A stretch of 64,000 nt of DNA from Hyphomonadaceae bacterium (GCA_016791445.1 JAEUMP010000013.1:1-64000), one strand, 5' to 3'. Counted from the first letter of the stretch, positions 17,575 to 27,086 are shown. Program-made: numbers and translations. Notes: generated by a model from the letters alone, not told the origin.

Positions 17575-17847
17575 TTACACCGTTCCCGTTTCCTTCGGCG
17601 CGGAGACGCGGCGGGGTTTTGCTTCGAACTTCGGCTTCGGCAGGAGCTTGAAGCGGGACTGGCACCAGGCGAAGTCGATGCCGATGTCGAGCAGCGCATC
17701 GGAACGCCCGCACGGGCACGCAAAGTCGAGCACGCCCCAGACGCGGTAGGTCTCGCCCGCGACGAGCGGCACCGGCTCTCCTGTGACATGGTTGGGCGAG
17801 GCGTTGACGCAGAGAACCAGATCGCCGGAACCGACAGCGTAGCTCAT
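17575..17847 (-). CDS. Small hypothetical protein
   Basis: A 90-residue protein starting MSYAVGSGDLVLCVNASPNH. It has a beta-rich N-terminal half (PLVAGETYRVWGVL) and Cys residues C13, C44 and C46 (FACPCGRSD), then a basic tail rich in Lys/Pro. A strand of pattern GDxVxCVN...L..G..Y.V suggests a small SH3-like barrel, as in short alphaproteobacterial and phage-associated proteins, but this is inference. ATG 17847 is preceded by a GGGAGTG sequence. It is co-oriented with the GNAT gene but 69 bp away. Confidence 0.65.
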   Translation of the reverse strand: MSYAVGSGDLVLCVNASPNHVTGEPVPLVAGETYRVWGVLDFACPCGRSDALLDIGIDFAWCQSRFKLLPKPKFEAKPRRVSAPKETGTV

Positions 17848-17937
17848 GGCTTCACTCCCGTGTGGGGCGATGATGATACGCTCAAGCGAAAATGCGGCAA
17901 GCGCCGTCTTTCGAACGCCGCGCAGATCAGAAAGACG

Positions 17938-19305
17938 CTAGTACGCACACGCCTCGAAGACCTTCGTCATGTCGCCCTTCCAGTCCGTCTTCCAGCGTTC
18001 GAGCAGGCGTTCGGCGGGGGTAACGCCGGTGGCGACGATGTCGTCGAGTTCGGCGAGGAAATGCGTTTCGTCATCGCCGCCGGCGTTGAGCTTGTTGCGG
18101 CTCTTCAGGCCCTGACGCGCGATGGCCAGCGCCTGCTGCGCCACATCGCGCGCGCTCATGCCCCGGATCGGCGCCTTGAGGCCGAGCACGCCGACGCTGC
18201 GGCGCAGCGCCTCGCGATCTTCCGCCGTCCAGCACTTCACGAGACTCCACGCTGCTTCCAGCGCCGCGTCGCAGTAGAAGATGCCCGCCCAGAACGCCGG
18301 CAGCGCGCACAACCGCGACCACGGCCCCGCGTCGGCGCCGCGCTGCTCGATGTACGTCTTTAGCCGCACTTCCGGGAAGATCGTCGAGAGGTGGTCTTCC
18401 CAATCCTTCAGCGTCGGCTTTTCGCCGGGCAGTCCCGGCAGTTTGCCGGCGAGGAAATCGCGGAAGCTCTGGCCCGCCACGTCGATGTATTTTCCGTCGC
18501 GGTAGACGAAGTACATCGGCACATCGAGCGCGTAGTCGGCGTACTGCTCGAAGCCGAAACCTTCATCGAAGACGAACGGCAGCATGCCGGTGCGATCCGG
18601 ATCGGTGTCCGTCCAGATCTGCGCGCGATAACTCAGGAACCCGTTCGGACGGCCTTCCATGAACGGCGAATTGGCGAAGAGCGCGGTGACGATCGGCTGC
18701 AGCGCGAGCGATACGCGCATCTTCTTGCGCATGTCCGCTTCGGAGCCGTAATCGAGATTGGTCTGCACCGTACAGGAGCGGAACATCATCTGCCGGCCGA
18801 GGCGCCCGACCTTCGGCATGTAGTCCCGCATGATCTTGTAGCGGCCCTTCGGCATGATCGGCGTTTCTTCCAGCGACCATTTCGGCGAGACGCCAAGGCC
18901 GAGAAACGCGATGCCGAGATTGCCCGCAACATCGCGCAGCTGCGCGAGGTGCACGCCGACTTCCGAACAGGTCTGGTGCAGATGTTCGAGCGGCGCGCCG
19001 GAGAGTTCGAACTGGCCGCCGGGCTCAAGGCTGATCGAGGCGCCGTCCTTCTTGAGGCCGATGATGTAATCGCCCTCCATGATGCGCTCGTAGCCGTATT
19101 TCTCGGCGAGGCCCGTCAAGAGCTGGCGGATTCCGAACGGGCCCTCGTACGGCACCGGCGAATGGTCGCTGACGTGGAAGCCGAACTTCTCGTGCTCGGT
19201 GCCGATGCGCCAGGTCTTGGAATCGGGCTTTGCGCCGCGCTCGAAGTGCTCGACGAGCTGGGCATGGTTTTCGATGGGCCGCGCCCGTTCCTTCGTCTCG
19301 GCCAT
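17938..19305 (-). CDS. gshA: Glutamate-cysteine ligase
   Basis: A 455-residue glutamate-cysteine ligase, catalysing the first step of glutathione synthesis. It is of the proteobacterial/plant type (GCS2-like), as shown by [48 protein letters not shown] and [18 protein letters not shown] 19305 was chosen because GGAAGAGGAAG lies upstream and the first residues match the family. Longer in-frame sequence up to 19374 is not conserved in style. It is 72 bp downstream of rsmE on the same strand, a pairing common in alphaproteobacteria, so the two are probably co-transcribed. Confidence 0.95.
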   Translation of the reverse strand: MAETKERARPIENHAQLVEHFERGAKPDSKTWRIGTEHEKFGFHVSDHSPVPYEGPFGIRQLLTGLAEKYGYERIMEGDYIIGLKKDGASISLEPGGQFELSGAPLEHLHQTCSEVGVHLAQLRDVAGNLGIAFLGLGVSPKWSLEETPIMPKGRYKIMRDYMPKVGRLGRQMMFRSCTVQTNLDYGSEADMRKKMRVSLALQPIVTALFANSPFMEGRPNGFLSYRAQIWTDTDPDRTGMLPFVFDEGFGFEQYADYALDVPMYFVYRDGKYIDVAGQSFRDFLAGKLPGLPGEKPTLKDWEDHLSTIFPEVRLKTYIEQRGADAGPWSRLCALPAFWAGIFYCDAALEAAWSLVKCWTAEDREALRRSVGVLGLKAPIRGMSARDVAQQALAIARQGLKSRNKLNAGGDDETHFLAELDDIVATGVTPAERLLERWKTDWKGDMTKVFEACAY

Positions 19306-19377
19306 GGGCGCTTCCTCTTCCCTCTCGAAGGCGTGATGTGGCGGCTCCGGGGCGCCGCCGCAAGGCCGCCGCATTTT

Positions 19378-20136
19378 CTACCAGTCACCCCATGACGACT
19401 GGATGACGGCGAGCGCCGCGATCGCCGCCGTCTCCGCGCGCAATATTCGCGGACCAAGAGAAACCGGGATCACGAAGGGCAGGCTGCGCAGCAGGCGCCG
19501 CTCCTCTGCATCGAACCCGCCTTCAGGTCCCGTCAGCAGCGCCAGTGACGGCGCTTTCACATCCTTGAGCGCTTCGCCGATCGGCCGTGCGCGGCCCGTC
19601 GCGCCGCCCCAGGCCGCCGTAGGATCGTCGCCGGCCTCATCGGCATAGACGAGCGGCCTTTCCCCACCCCAGCCATCGAGAATGCGACCGAGCGGCAGCG
19701 GCGCGGCGATCTCAGGCAGATCGAGACGTTCGGTCTGCTCCGCCGCTTCGATGGCGATGCGGCGCAGGCGATCCACGCGCACCGTCTCGGCCACCGTGCG
19801 CCGCGTGATGACCGGCTGCAGCTGGCGGACGCCGAGTTCGGTGGCCTTCTCGACGATCAGATCGGCGCCATGGCGCTTCACGGGGGCGAAATAGAGCGCG
19901 AGATCGGGCGTTGCGGTCTGCGGACGCGTCTGCGTCGCGATGGTGAGGCCGACACCCTTGCGGCCAACCGGCGTCAGCGCCGCCGACCATTCGCCGTCGA
20001 CGCCGTTGAATACGCGCACCTCGGCGCCCGGTTGCAGCCGCATGACGCTTGTCAGATAGCGCGCCTGCCCGTCGTCCAGCGGCGCGAGGCCGCCGGCGGC
20101 GAGCGGGTGCTGAACGAAGAGGCGCGGTGCAGGCAT
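19378..20136 (-). CDS. rsmE: 16S rRNA (uracil1498-N3)-methyltransferase
   Basis: A 252-residue SPOUT methyltransferase that methylates U1498 of 16S rRNA. N-terminal PUA-like part: PRLFVQHPLAAGG and MRLQPGAEVRVFNG. Knot-forming C-terminal part: KRHGADLIVEKATELGV, AAEQTERLDLPEI, LLTGPEGGFDAEER and LGPRILRAETAAIAAL. These are all hallmark RsmE motifs. ATG 20136 precedes MPAPRLF; an upstream GTG/TTG extension adds only six residues. It heads the rsmE-gshA unit. Confidence 0.95.
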   Translation of the reverse strand: MPAPRLFVQHPLAAGGLAPLDDGQARYLTSVMRLQPGAEVRVFNGVDGEWSAALTPVGRKGVGLTIATQTRPQTATPDLALYFAPVKRHGADLIVEKATELGVRQLQPVITRRTVAETVRVDRLRRIAIEAAEQTERLDLPEIAAPLPLGRILDGWGGERPLVYADEAGDDPTAAWGGATGRARPIGEALKDVKAPSLALLTGPEGGFDAEERRLLRSLPFVIPVSLGPRILRAETAAIAALAVIQSSWGDW

Positions 20137-20225
20137 CGCGCCTTGCTTGCCCAAGCCGCCGGGATGCGCAACCCGCGCGACCGCGCCGCCTTGACCTCGC
20201 CGCCTTCGCCGGGGAGGAAGCTCAA

Positions 20226-20891
20226 ATGGCCACGCTCCCCCGCATCGAGGTCCTGAAGGGCGACGTTTCCAAGGTGCACCTCACCTCGGAGACGCGCCTG
20301 GAGCCGCCCGCCAAGGGCCGGCCCGCGCGGCAGGTCACGGTGAACAAGATGCGCGTGCACCTGCGCGACCGCACCAGCGGGCGCGACGCCGATGCGACGT
20401 TCGAGAATTCCACCGTCGGCGTGCAGCAGGGGCACCTCGTGACGATCGCGCGGGCGCATGTGCGCGGACGCCGCAAACCCGTGCTCCTGTCCCTCGTCAA
20501 CGAAAGCACAGGCCAGCGGGAGGAATTCAGCGAAGGCTTTGCGCAGGCGATCCGCACCGAGTTCTTCGGGCCGCGCTGGAAGGCGTTCGGCATCGCCGGC
20601 GCCATCTTCCTGATCGGCTGGCTGTGGAACGCGCTGTTCTCGTCGGCGACGCCGGGCGTCTGGCCGGGGCTGTGGCCGCTGTTTCTCGCCTTCCTGTCGT
20701 TTCCCGTGTTGTGGGGCGCGATCGCGACGCTCGACCGGCTCACCCGCGTCCGCAGCGACGGTGCGGCGGCGAACGCCATCCGCGCCGAGATCGCCAACCT
20801 CTCCGCCGGCCCGCGCGACGTCACGCGCGAAATCACCGCCCCCGACGGCGACGCGCCCGGCGGCATGGCGATCCTCCCGCCGCCCCGCTAG
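20226..20891 (+). CDS. Hypothetical membrane protein with two TM helices
   Basis: A 221-residue protein of unknown function. The N-terminal 110 residues are soluble and beta-rich (MRVHLRDRTSGRDADATFEN, GHLVTIARAHVRG). Then come two transmembrane helices at about 119-136 (FGIAGAIFLIGWLWNALF) and 143-165 (WPGLWPLFLAFLSFPVLWGA), and a hydrophilic C-terminus. ATG 20226 follows GGGGAGGAAG, a strong ribosome site. It is divergent from rsmE and 10 bp ahead of the serine hydrolase gene. Confidence 0.75.
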   Translation: MATLPRIEVLKGDVSKVHLTSETRLEPPAKGRPARQVTVNKMRVHLRDRTSGRDADATFENSTVGVQQGHLVTIARAHVRGRRKPVLLSLVNESTGQREEFSEGFAQAIRTEFFGPRWKAFGIAGAIFLIGWLWNALFSSATPGVWPGLWPLFLAFLSFPVLWGAIATLDRLTRVRSDGAAANAIRAEIANLSAGPRDVTREITAPDGDAPGGMAILPPPR

Positions 20892-20901
20892 TCTCGCGCG
20901 C

Positions 20902-22275
20902 ATGCGCACCCTCCTTTTCGCCGTCGCCGCCCTCGCCTTCGCCCACAGCGCGGACGCCGCCCCGCTCGACCCCGCGCTCGCGCGTGAAGTCGACGCCATC
21001 GCCAACGAGACCTTGCGCACCTCCGGCGCGCCGAGCGCCTCCATCGCCATCGTCCGCGACGGCGAGATCGCCTATGCACAAGCCTACGGGCAGGCGCGGC
21101 GCGGCGTGCGCGCGACGACGGAAACGCGCTACGCCATCGGCTCGGTCTCCAAGCAGTTCACCGCCGCCGCGATCCTCATGCTCGCCGAGGACGGCAAGCT
21201 CACGCTCGACGACCGCATCGATCCCTACGTGCCGACGCTCACGCGCGGGCGCGATATCACCATCCGCCAGATCCTCAGCCATACTTCCGGCTATCGCGAT
21301 TACTGGCCGCAGGATTTCGTGCCCGGCCTCATGCAGCGCGAGACGAACGCGCAGGCGACGCTGACGCGGTGGGCGCGTATCCCGCTCGATTACGAGCCGG
21401 GCGCGGAATACCGCTATTCGAACACCGGCTTCACCATCGCCGGGCTGATCGTGGAGAAGGTTGCGGGGCAGTCCCTGCACGACGTGCAACGCACGCGCAT
21501 CTTCGCGCCGCTCGGCATGACCGGCGCGACGGAGATCGACAGCGGCCCGCTGACCGGCGCGCTCGACTCGCAAGGCCACGCGCGCTGGGGCCTCGGCCCC
21601 GTGCGACCGGCAGTGAAGGAAGGACGCGGCTGGCTCTGGGCCATCGGCGAGCTCGCCATGCGCCCGACCGATCTCGCGCTCTGGAACATCGCGCTGATGA
21701 AGGGCACGCTGCTGAAGCCGGACTCGCTGCGCGCGATGACGACATCCGTGACGCTGACCAACGGCCAGCCCGCAAACTACGGCTCGGGTCTCGGCGTGCG
21801 CACCACGGACGGCAAGCGTGTGTGGAGCCACGGCGGCGCGGTGAGCGGCTATCTCGCCAACAATGTGATCTACGCCGACGAGGATCTCGCGCTGACCGTT
21901 CTGACCAACGCCGAGTTCGGCGGCGCACAGGATGCGCTCACCGCGCGCCTCGCCTTCCTGCTGCGCGACCAGCCGCCGAAGGTCGCCGCAGCGCGCGACA
22001 TGCTCGCCCAGTTCCAGCGCGGCGAGATCGACCGCACCCGCTTCACGCCCAACGGCGCGGCCTACTACGACGCCGCCGCTTTGCGGGAACTGTCGCGCAC
22101 GCTGCGCCCGCTCGGGCCGGCGCGCCTGATCCAGTCGCAGATCGACCGCCTGCGCGGCGGGCTGACCGTGGAAATCTACAACGTGACCTTCGCGGACCGC
22201 CGCGCCACGCTCATCATCCGCGCCGACCCGGCGACTGGCAGGTACGAGCAGTTCGTCGTCGATTTCAGCGCCTGA
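20902..22275 (+). CDS. Secreted serine hydrolase, class C beta-lactamase family
   Basis: A 457-residue periplasmic hydrolase with signal peptide MRTLLFAVAALAFAHSADA. Catalytic SxxK is SVSK (81-84), the second motif YSN is at 172-174 (RYSNTG), and a third HGG-type motif is VWSHGGAVSGY. This set defines the beta-lactamase/penicillin-binding-like superfamily (Pfam Beta-lactamase). Members include esterases, D-aminopeptidases and peptidoglycan DD-peptidases. Nothing here supports a true AmpC role. A C-terminal beta domain (about 370-457) is of unknown function. It follows the membrane protein gene after 10 bp. Confidence 0.88.
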   Translation: MRTLLFAVAALAFAHSADAAPLDPALAREVDAIANETLRTSGAPSASIAIVRDGEIAYAQAYGQARRGVRATTETRYAIGSVSKQFTAAAILMLAEDGKLTLDDRIDPYVPTLTRGRDITIRQILSHTSGYRDYWPQDFVPGLMQRETNAQATLTRWARIPLDYEPGAEYRYSNTGFTIAGLIVEKVAGQSLHDVQRTRIFAPLGMTGATEIDSGPLTGALDSQGHARWGLGPVRPAVKEGRGWLWAIGELAMRPTDLALWNIALMKGTLLKPDSLRAMTTSVTLTNGQPANYGSGLGVRTTDGKRVWSHGGAVSGYLANNVIYADEDLALTVLTNAEFGGAQDALTARLAFLLRDQPPKVAAARDMLAQFQRGEIDRTRFTPNGAAYYDAAALRELSRTLRPLGPARLIQSQIDRLRGGLTVEIYNVTFADRRATLIIRADPATGRYEQFVVDFSA

Positions 22276-22338
22276 ACCTGCATCCGGACGCCGCCGCGGG
22301 CGCATCTGCGCAGTGACGCCCCTGACCGGAGACTGCGC

Positions 22339-23499
22339 ATGAAGCCGTTCGCCCCCCTCGCCCTCGCCGCCGCCCTCGCCATGGCGCCCGCCGCCTCGGC
22401 GCTGGAAATCACATTCTATCCGGGGGAGCGCCTCTACGCCTACGAGGCGGACGCCCAGCGCGGCGCGCAAACGCTGCTCGTCCACAATATCGGCATTCGC
22501 AACGACACCGCCGCGACGGTGACGCTCAGCTCGGTCGCGATCGACCTCATGTCCGGCGAACGCGTTGTCGACACGCGCACGCTCGACGGCGCGGACCTCG
22601 CGCGCGCCGCCGCGAGCGGCGCCGGCCTCCAGCAGGCGGGCCTCGACACGGTGCTCGCCTTCCAGTTCGGCGGAACTGAACTCCTCCCGGCCGGCACGAA
22701 ACTCTCAAGCGATCTCACGCTGGAGCCCGGCGAAGCGGTGATCGTGACCTCGCAGGTGTTCGCTTATCGCGGCGCGCGCGACGCGGTGCGGGTGCGCGTC
22801 AACGGCGGCGCGGCGACGGCGCAGATCCCCGTGCGCTCGGGCCTGTCGCAGCGCACCTACGCGCTGCCGGTGCGCGGCGTCTGGTACAACGGCGCCGGCG
22901 CGACCTTGCATTCGCATCATCGCTGGACGCCGCTGGAGGAGTTCGCCTTCGACTTCGTGCGCCTCGGCGCCGACATGAAGACCCATCGCGGCGCGGGCCG
23001 GCGCTTCAGCGACTATCACGCCTACGGCCAGCCGGTTTACGCCGCTGCGGACGGGCGCGTGGTCGCGGTGATCGCCGACCAGCCTGAAGACCCGGGCGCC
23101 ATGCGCCGGCCCGACGAAACGCCGGAGCAGTATTTCGCGCGCCTGCAGCAGGACCAGTTCAAGCGCCTCGCTCTCGGCGCGCCGGGCATTCTCGGAAACG
23201 CCGTGGTCATCGACCATGGCGACGGCGAATTTTCCTCCTACGCGCACCTGAAACCCGGCAGCGTCGCGGTCCGCGTGGGCGATGTCGTGAAGACCGGACA
23301 CCTGCTCGCCCAGATTGGATCGAGCGGCAACTCGACGGAACCGCACCTGCACTTCCAGGTCTGCAACCGCCCCGATCCGCTGATGTGCGCGGGCATTCCG
23401 GTGAAATTCGAGCTCGGCGAGAACACCTTTGGCGATCCGCCGCATGCGCCCCAGAGCGGAGAGTTTCTCCATCCGCCAGCGGCGCAGAAGCGACGCTGA
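22339..23499 (+). CDS. M23-family metallopeptidase (LytM-like)
   Basis: A 386-residue secreted protein with signal peptide MKPFAPLALAAALAMAPAASA. The N-terminal half is beta-sandwich-like. The C-terminal M23 domain (about 225-355) shows the zinc-ligand pattern DYHAYGQPVYAAADGRV, NAVVIDHGDGEFSSYAHLKP and EPHLHFQV. Such enzymes cleave peptidoglycan cross-bridges or regulate amidases, in the periplasm. An insert (about 255-285, RRPDETPEQYFARLQQDQF) interrupts the domain. GGAGACTGCGC precedes the ATG. It is co-oriented with the serine hydrolase gene, 63 bp downstream. Confidence 0.88.
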   Translation: MKPFAPLALAAALAMAPAASALEITFYPGERLYAYEADAQRGAQTLLVHNIGIRNDTAATVTLSSVAIDLMSGERVVDTRTLDGADLARAAASGAGLQQAGLDTVLAFQFGGTELLPAGTKLSSDLTLEPGEAVIVTSQVFAYRGARDAVRVRVNGGAATAQIPVRSGLSQRTYALPVRGVWYNGAGATLHSHHRWTPLEEFAFDFVRLGADMKTHRGAGRRFSDYHAYGQPVYAAADGRVVAVIADQPEDPGAMRRPDETPEQYFARLQQDQFKRLALGAPGILGNAVVIDHGDGEFSSYAHLKPGSVAVRVGDVVKTGHLLAQIGSSGNSTEPHLHFQVCNRPDPLMCAGIPVKFELGENTFGDPPHAPQSGEFLHPPAAQKRR

Positions 23500-23585
23500 G
23501 CGCCCCTCACGCAATCGTCAGCGCGCCCGGCGGATCCGCCGCCGCGGCGCGCGCGTTGTCCTGCCGACACACGGGAGAAGAACGC

Positions 23586-23798
23586 ATGGCGAAGAAACGA
23601 AAGTCCGCGCAGGCGGCGCTGTCGGCGAAAGCCTTCGAGCTCAAGCAGGCCAATGCAAAGCCGCCGGCGCATCCGGCGACCGTTCCGCACGCCGATGAAG
23701 GCATCGTATCGAACCCGCATGCCGCACAGGCGCCGTCCGGCGCGTTCGATGCCGAGGGGCAGCGCCCCGTGCTCGAGCGCTCACGCAAAGTCCGCTGA
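23586..23798 (+). CDS. Small hypothetical hydrophilic protein
   Basis: A 70-residue Lys/Ala-rich protein starting MAKKRKSAQAALSAKAFEL. It has no hydrophobic core, so it is probably disordered. A strong ribosome site (GGGAGAAG) precedes ATG 23586. It lies 26 bp upstream of an HPF-like gene, so the two may be co-transcribed and related to ribosome or stress function (inference). No family is recognised. Confidence 0.65.
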   Translation: MAKKRKSAQAALSAKAFELKQANAKPPAHPATVPHADEGIVSNPHAAQAPSGAFDAEGQRPVLERSRKVR

Positions 23799-23824
23799 AC
23801 CACGCGCCACCGGAAGGGACAGCC

Positions 23825-24148
23825 ATGAAATTCCAGTTCAACACCGACAGTTCCATCGCCGGCGGCGAATCCTTCGCCACGCGCGTGGAGGCGATCGTCC
23901 GTGCGCGCCTCGCGCACATCGAACACCGCCTCACACGCATTGAAGTGCATGTCGGCGACGTCAACGGCGCGCGCGAAACGGGTGACGACAAACGCTGCAG
24001 CATCGAGATCCGCCCGAACGGCCTTGATCCGATTTCCGCGAGCGACAACGCCGCGAATGTCGAGGCCGCCGTCACGAGCGCAGCCGACAAGGTGCTGGCC
24101 GCCTACGACCGTCAGATCGGCAAGCGCACCACCCGCAAGGGGCACTGA
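23825..24148 (+). CDS. HPF/RaiA-like ribosome-associated protein
   Basis: A 107-residue protein that fits the short HPF/RaiA fold: MKFQFNTDSS opening strand, helix SFATRVEAIVRARLAHIEHR, strand TRIEVHVGDVNG, RCSIEIRPNGLDPISASDNA, and C-terminal helix AVTSAADKVLAAYDRQIGKR. HPF proteins bind the 30S decoding region and promote hibernation. This one is a divergent short form, and the canonical hpf gene may be elsewhere. GGAAGGGACAGCC precedes the ATG. It is convergent with the flavin monooxygenase gene. Confidence 0.75.
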   Translation: MKFQFNTDSSIAGGESFATRVEAIVRARLAHIEHRLTRIEVHVGDVNGARETGDDKRCSIEIRPNGLDPISASDNAANVEAAVTSAADKVLAAYDRQIGKRTTRKGH

Positions 24149-24157
24149 CGCCGCACG

Positions 24158-25624
24158 TCAGGCGACCGCGTAATCCGCGAGCGCCACTTCCTTCGTGCGC
24201 CTTGCATATTCGCGCGTGTGCCAACCCCAGTTCTGGGTGATGCGGCCATCGGCGGTCTTGTACCAGGAATGGCAGTGCGGATCGGCCCAGACGGTGCCGG
24301 CGAGTTGCTCTTGTAGTTCCGCGTTGAAGCGCGTCTGCGCATCGGGCTTCACCTCGATGGACTTCGCGCCCTTGTCGCGCAGCTTCTTCAGCGCATCGAC
24401 GGTGTAGCCGACCTGCTGCTCGATCATGAAGGTGATCGTGTTGTGGCCGAGATTGGTGTTGGGCCCGTAGAGCATGAACATGTTCGGGAAGCCGGCGACC
24501 GTGATGCCGAGATAGGCCTCCGGCGCCTCCTTCCAGATTTCCTGAAGCCGCACGCCGCCCTTGCCGACGACTTCCATCGACCAGTGCCAGCCCGTCGTCT
24601 CGAAGCCTGTCGCCCAGATGATCACGTCGCAGGCGTGTTCGACGCCGTCCTTGGTCACGACGCCGGTTTCGGTTATGCGCTCGATGCCTTCCGTCACGAG
24701 CGAGACGTTGTCGCGCTGCAGCGCCGGATAGAAATCATCGACGATCAGCACCCGCTTGCAGCCGATCGGATAATCCGGCGTCAGTTTTTTGCGCAGTTCT
24801 GGATCGGCCACCTGCGCGTGGAGGTGGTTCAGCGCCTGCTTCGTCAGCGCGTTGCGGCCCGCATCGGTCCACTCGAACGCCTGCCAGAAGAAGCGGTCGG
24901 CGCGATCATAGATGATCTCGCGGTTCATGGCGCCGAGGCGCATAGCGGCTTCAAGATCGGTGAAGAAGAGCATCTTGTCTTCCTCGGTGATCTCCATGTC
25001 GTTGCGCGGGATGCACCAGTTGGGCGTGCGCTGGAAGACGTCGAGATGGCCTGCAACCTTCGCCACTTCCGGGATGAGCTGCACCGCGCTCGCCGCCGAA
25101 CCGATGCACGCGACGCGCTTTCCCTTCAGATCGACGGATTTGTCCCACCGCGCGGAGTGGAAGGACGGGCCCTTGAACTTGTCCTTGCCGGGAATGTCGG
25201 GGATCGAGGGGCGATTGAGCTGGCCGAGCGCGGGCATCAGCACTTCGGCCTCGTAGCTCGTCCCCTGTTTCGTCGTGATCGACCAGACGCCCTTCGCGTC
25301 GTTCCATTCCGCGCGCACCGGCTCCTCGCCGAGCTTCAGGTGCGGACGCAGCTGGAACTGGTCGCAGAGGTCTTCGGAATACTGCTGCACCTCCGGCGCG
25401 CGCGGGAAGAGGTGGCTCCACTTCGGGTTCGGCGCGAAGGAAAACTCATAGAGCGCAACCGGCGTGTCGCACGCGCAGCCGGGATATTCGTTGTCGCGCC
25501 AGGTGCCGCCGACCTTGTCGGCCTTCTCCAGCACCGTCACGTCGAAGCCCGCCTCCTTGACCTTGATGGCGGCGCAGAGGCCGCCAAGGCCTGCTCCGAC
25601 AACGGCGACGCGCGGCTTGGACAT
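24158..25624 (-). CDS. Flavin-containing (Baeyer-Villiger-type) monooxygenase
   Basis: A 488-residue FAD/NADPH monooxygenase. The first Rossmann motif is VAVVGAGLGGLCAAI (about 6-20), the Baeyer-Villiger fingerprint FxGxxxHxxxW is FKGPSFHSARWDKS, the NADP-binding motif is VACIGSAASAVQ, and DVIIWATGFETTGWHW is the ATG-containing C-terminal motif. Such enzymes oxidise ketones to esters or heteroatoms. The substrate is unknown. ATG 25624 follows GGGAGAAAAGCC. It might work with other catabolic genes such as the carboxylesterase at 58.4 kb, but they are not linked. Confidence 0.9.
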   Translation of the reverse strand: MSKPRVAVVGAGLGGLCAAIKVKEAGFDVTVLEKADKVGGTWRDNEYPGCACDTPVALYEFSFAPNPKWSHLFPRAPEVQQYSEDLCDQFQLRPHLKLGEEPVRAEWNDAKGVWSITTKQGTSYEAEVLMPALGQLNRPSIPDIPGKDKFKGPSFHSARWDKSVDLKGKRVACIGSAASAVQLIPEVAKVAGHLDVFQRTPNWCIPRNDMEITEEDKMLFFTDLEAAMRLGAMNREIIYDRADRFFWQAFEWTDAGRNALTKQALNHLHAQVADPELRKKLTPDYPIGCKRVLIVDDFYPALQRDNVSLVTEGIERITETGVVTKDGVEHACDVIIWATGFETTGWHWSMEVVGKGGVRLQEIWKEAPEAYLGITVAGFPNMFMLYGPNTNLGHNTITFMIEQQVGYTVDALKKLRDKGAKSIEVKPDAQTRFNAELQEQLAGTVWADPHCHSWYKTADGRITQNWGWHTREYARRTKEVALADYAVA

Positions 25625-25718
25625 GGCTTTTCTCCCGGTCGTTCTTGTCTGGTTGCCGGGGAGACTAGCACCGGCGGACACGAACGCCATCGCTGACGCC
25701 ACGGCGCCCGCGCACGCT

Positions 25719-26474
25719 TCAACCGTTCGTCGGAACCATCGCCGTCATCACCGGCCCGATCTCGTCGTTCAGCACGAGGTCGGCGTAGCCATCGAGCGGG
25801 GTTTCCTCGCGATTGAGGATCACGAGCTTCGCGCCGCTGCGCTTGGCGATCACCGGAAACGTGGCCGCCGGCGTCACCACCAGGGACGAGCCCAGAACCA
25901 GCATGAGGTCGCACGTCCGCGCCGCTTCGTCGGCCATCTTCATTTCGATCTCCGGCATGGGCTGGCCGAAGGAAATGGTCGCCGTCTTCACGATCCCGCC
26001 GCACTCGCGACATTCGGGGATGTCGCCGGCGTCATAGGCAAGGCGGAGTTCCTCGAGTTCGTGGCGCGTCCCGCAGTGCAGGCAGGTGGCGTAGCTCGCA
26101 TTGCCGTGCAGTTCGATGATGGCGCGCTCCGGCACCCCGGAGGCCTGGTGCAGATTGTCGACGTTCTGCGTGATCACCGCGAAGGCCTTGCCGCGGTCCA
26201 CGAGACGCGCCACCGCCATGTGCCCCGCGTTCGGCTCCTTGCCGACCCATCCCGCCGCGCCCGTGAACACCCGCCGCCACGCCTCGCGGCGCATGTCCTC
26301 TCGGGACACGAAGTCCTGGAAATAGATCGGCTGCATCTTGGTCCACACGCCGCCGGGGCTGCGGAAGTCGGGGATGCCGGACTCCGTGGAGATGCCGGCG
26401 CCGGTGAAGACGGCGATGCGGGACGCGTCGTGCAGGAGGTCGCGCAATCTTTCGTGGGCGTACAGGTCGCTCAT
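25719..26474 (-). CDS. NAD-dependent protein deacylase, sirtuin
   Basis: A 251-residue Sir2 protein that removes acyl groups from lysines using NAD. GAGISTESGIPDFRS (25-39) binds NAD, TQNVDNLHQASG and IELHGNA hold the catalytic His, and the zinc site is CLHCGTRH...CRECGG with four Cys. The SSLVV(TP)A strand near the C-terminus is present (LVLGSSLVVTPA). The sequence lacks the Tyr/Arg pair obvious in some CobB desuccinylases, so acyl preference is unclear. It is monocistronic or weakly linked to the neighbouring minus-strand genes. Confidence 0.93.
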   Translation of the reverse strand: MSDLYAHERLRDLLHDASRIAVFTGAGISTESGIPDFRSPGGVWTKMQPIYFQDFVSREDMRREAWRRVFTGAAGWVGKEPNAGHMAVARLVDRGKAFAVITQNVDNLHQASGVPERAIIELHGNASYATCLHCGTRHELEELRLAYDAGDIPECRECGGIVKTATISFGQPMPEIEMKMADEAARTCDLMLVLGSSLVVTPAATFPVIAKRSGAKLVILNREETPLDGYADLVLNDEIGPVMTAMVPTNG

Positions 26475-26536
26475 GCGGAAAATCTAGCGGACGCCGCCGC
26501 AAACGCCACGCCACACCTGCCGGCCGCCGGCGGAAG

Positions 26537-26959
26537 CTAGCTGACGCTGCGGCGCTCGATCGCCCGCTCAATCTGAATGGTCAGGCCCGCAATGGTCACC
26601 GGCTTCAGCATGATGTCGTCGATCCGGCCCCACTCCACCGCGCGCGCCATCTCCGGGGTCGCGGCGGTCGTCAGGAGGGCGATGTGCGGCGCCGGGGACT
26701 GCGGTCGCGCCCGGATGCGGTCCGCCGCCCGGAGCGCAGCCTCCACCTCCCCGCCCGTTGCGAGTACGGCGAGGTCGAAATGATCGTATTCGGGCACCTC
26801 GTCGCTTGAGACGACAGTGATACCGGTGACATCCATGGCCGCGAAAACCGCCGCGAGCACACGGGTGGCGCCCGGATCGTCGGAGACGATCAGAACCGAA
26901 AAGTCCGTGAAAGTTCTCACGCCGCCCCTCGAAGTCCCGCGCCAAGGCCCATCACGCAT
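26537..26959 (-). CDS. Degenerate response-regulator receiver protein
   Basis: A 140-residue single-domain protein with CheY-like layout: FSVLIVSDDPGATRVLAAVF (acidic pocket DD), AALRAADRIRAR, PHIALLTTAATPEMARA (the Thr switch) and IDDIMLKPVTIAGL (conserved Lys). The strand that should end in the phospho-acceptor Asp reads FDLAVLATGG. It lacks Asp at that position, so it is probably not phosphorylated. The start is uncertain: ATG 26959, or GTG at 26920, which has GAGGGG just upstream and gives a more family-like N-terminus. It is divergent from the UvrD gene. Confidence 0.75.
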   Translation of the reverse strand: MRDGPWRGTSRGGVRTFTDFSVLIVSDDPGATRVLAAVFAAMDVTGITVVSSDEVPEYDHFDLAVLATGGEVEAALRAADRIRARPQSPAPHIALLTTAATPEMARAVEWGRIDDIMLKPVTIAGLTIQIERAIERRSVS

Positions 26960-27086
26960 CGGTGATCGGCGCGTTCTATGGTAAGTTTTGCCCAGAGTCG
27001 CCCGCGACGTGCAGCGCCCCGCCTTGCTGTCACACGGGTCAACGCAGCTGCGCGGAATCCGTTCCCGCTTCGTGCTAGGCTCCTAT

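Noticed and set aside
20902-22275. AmpC-type beta-lactamase
   Set aside because: Only the general SxxK/YSN/HGG pattern is present; esterases and peptidases share it, and no ampR is adjacent.
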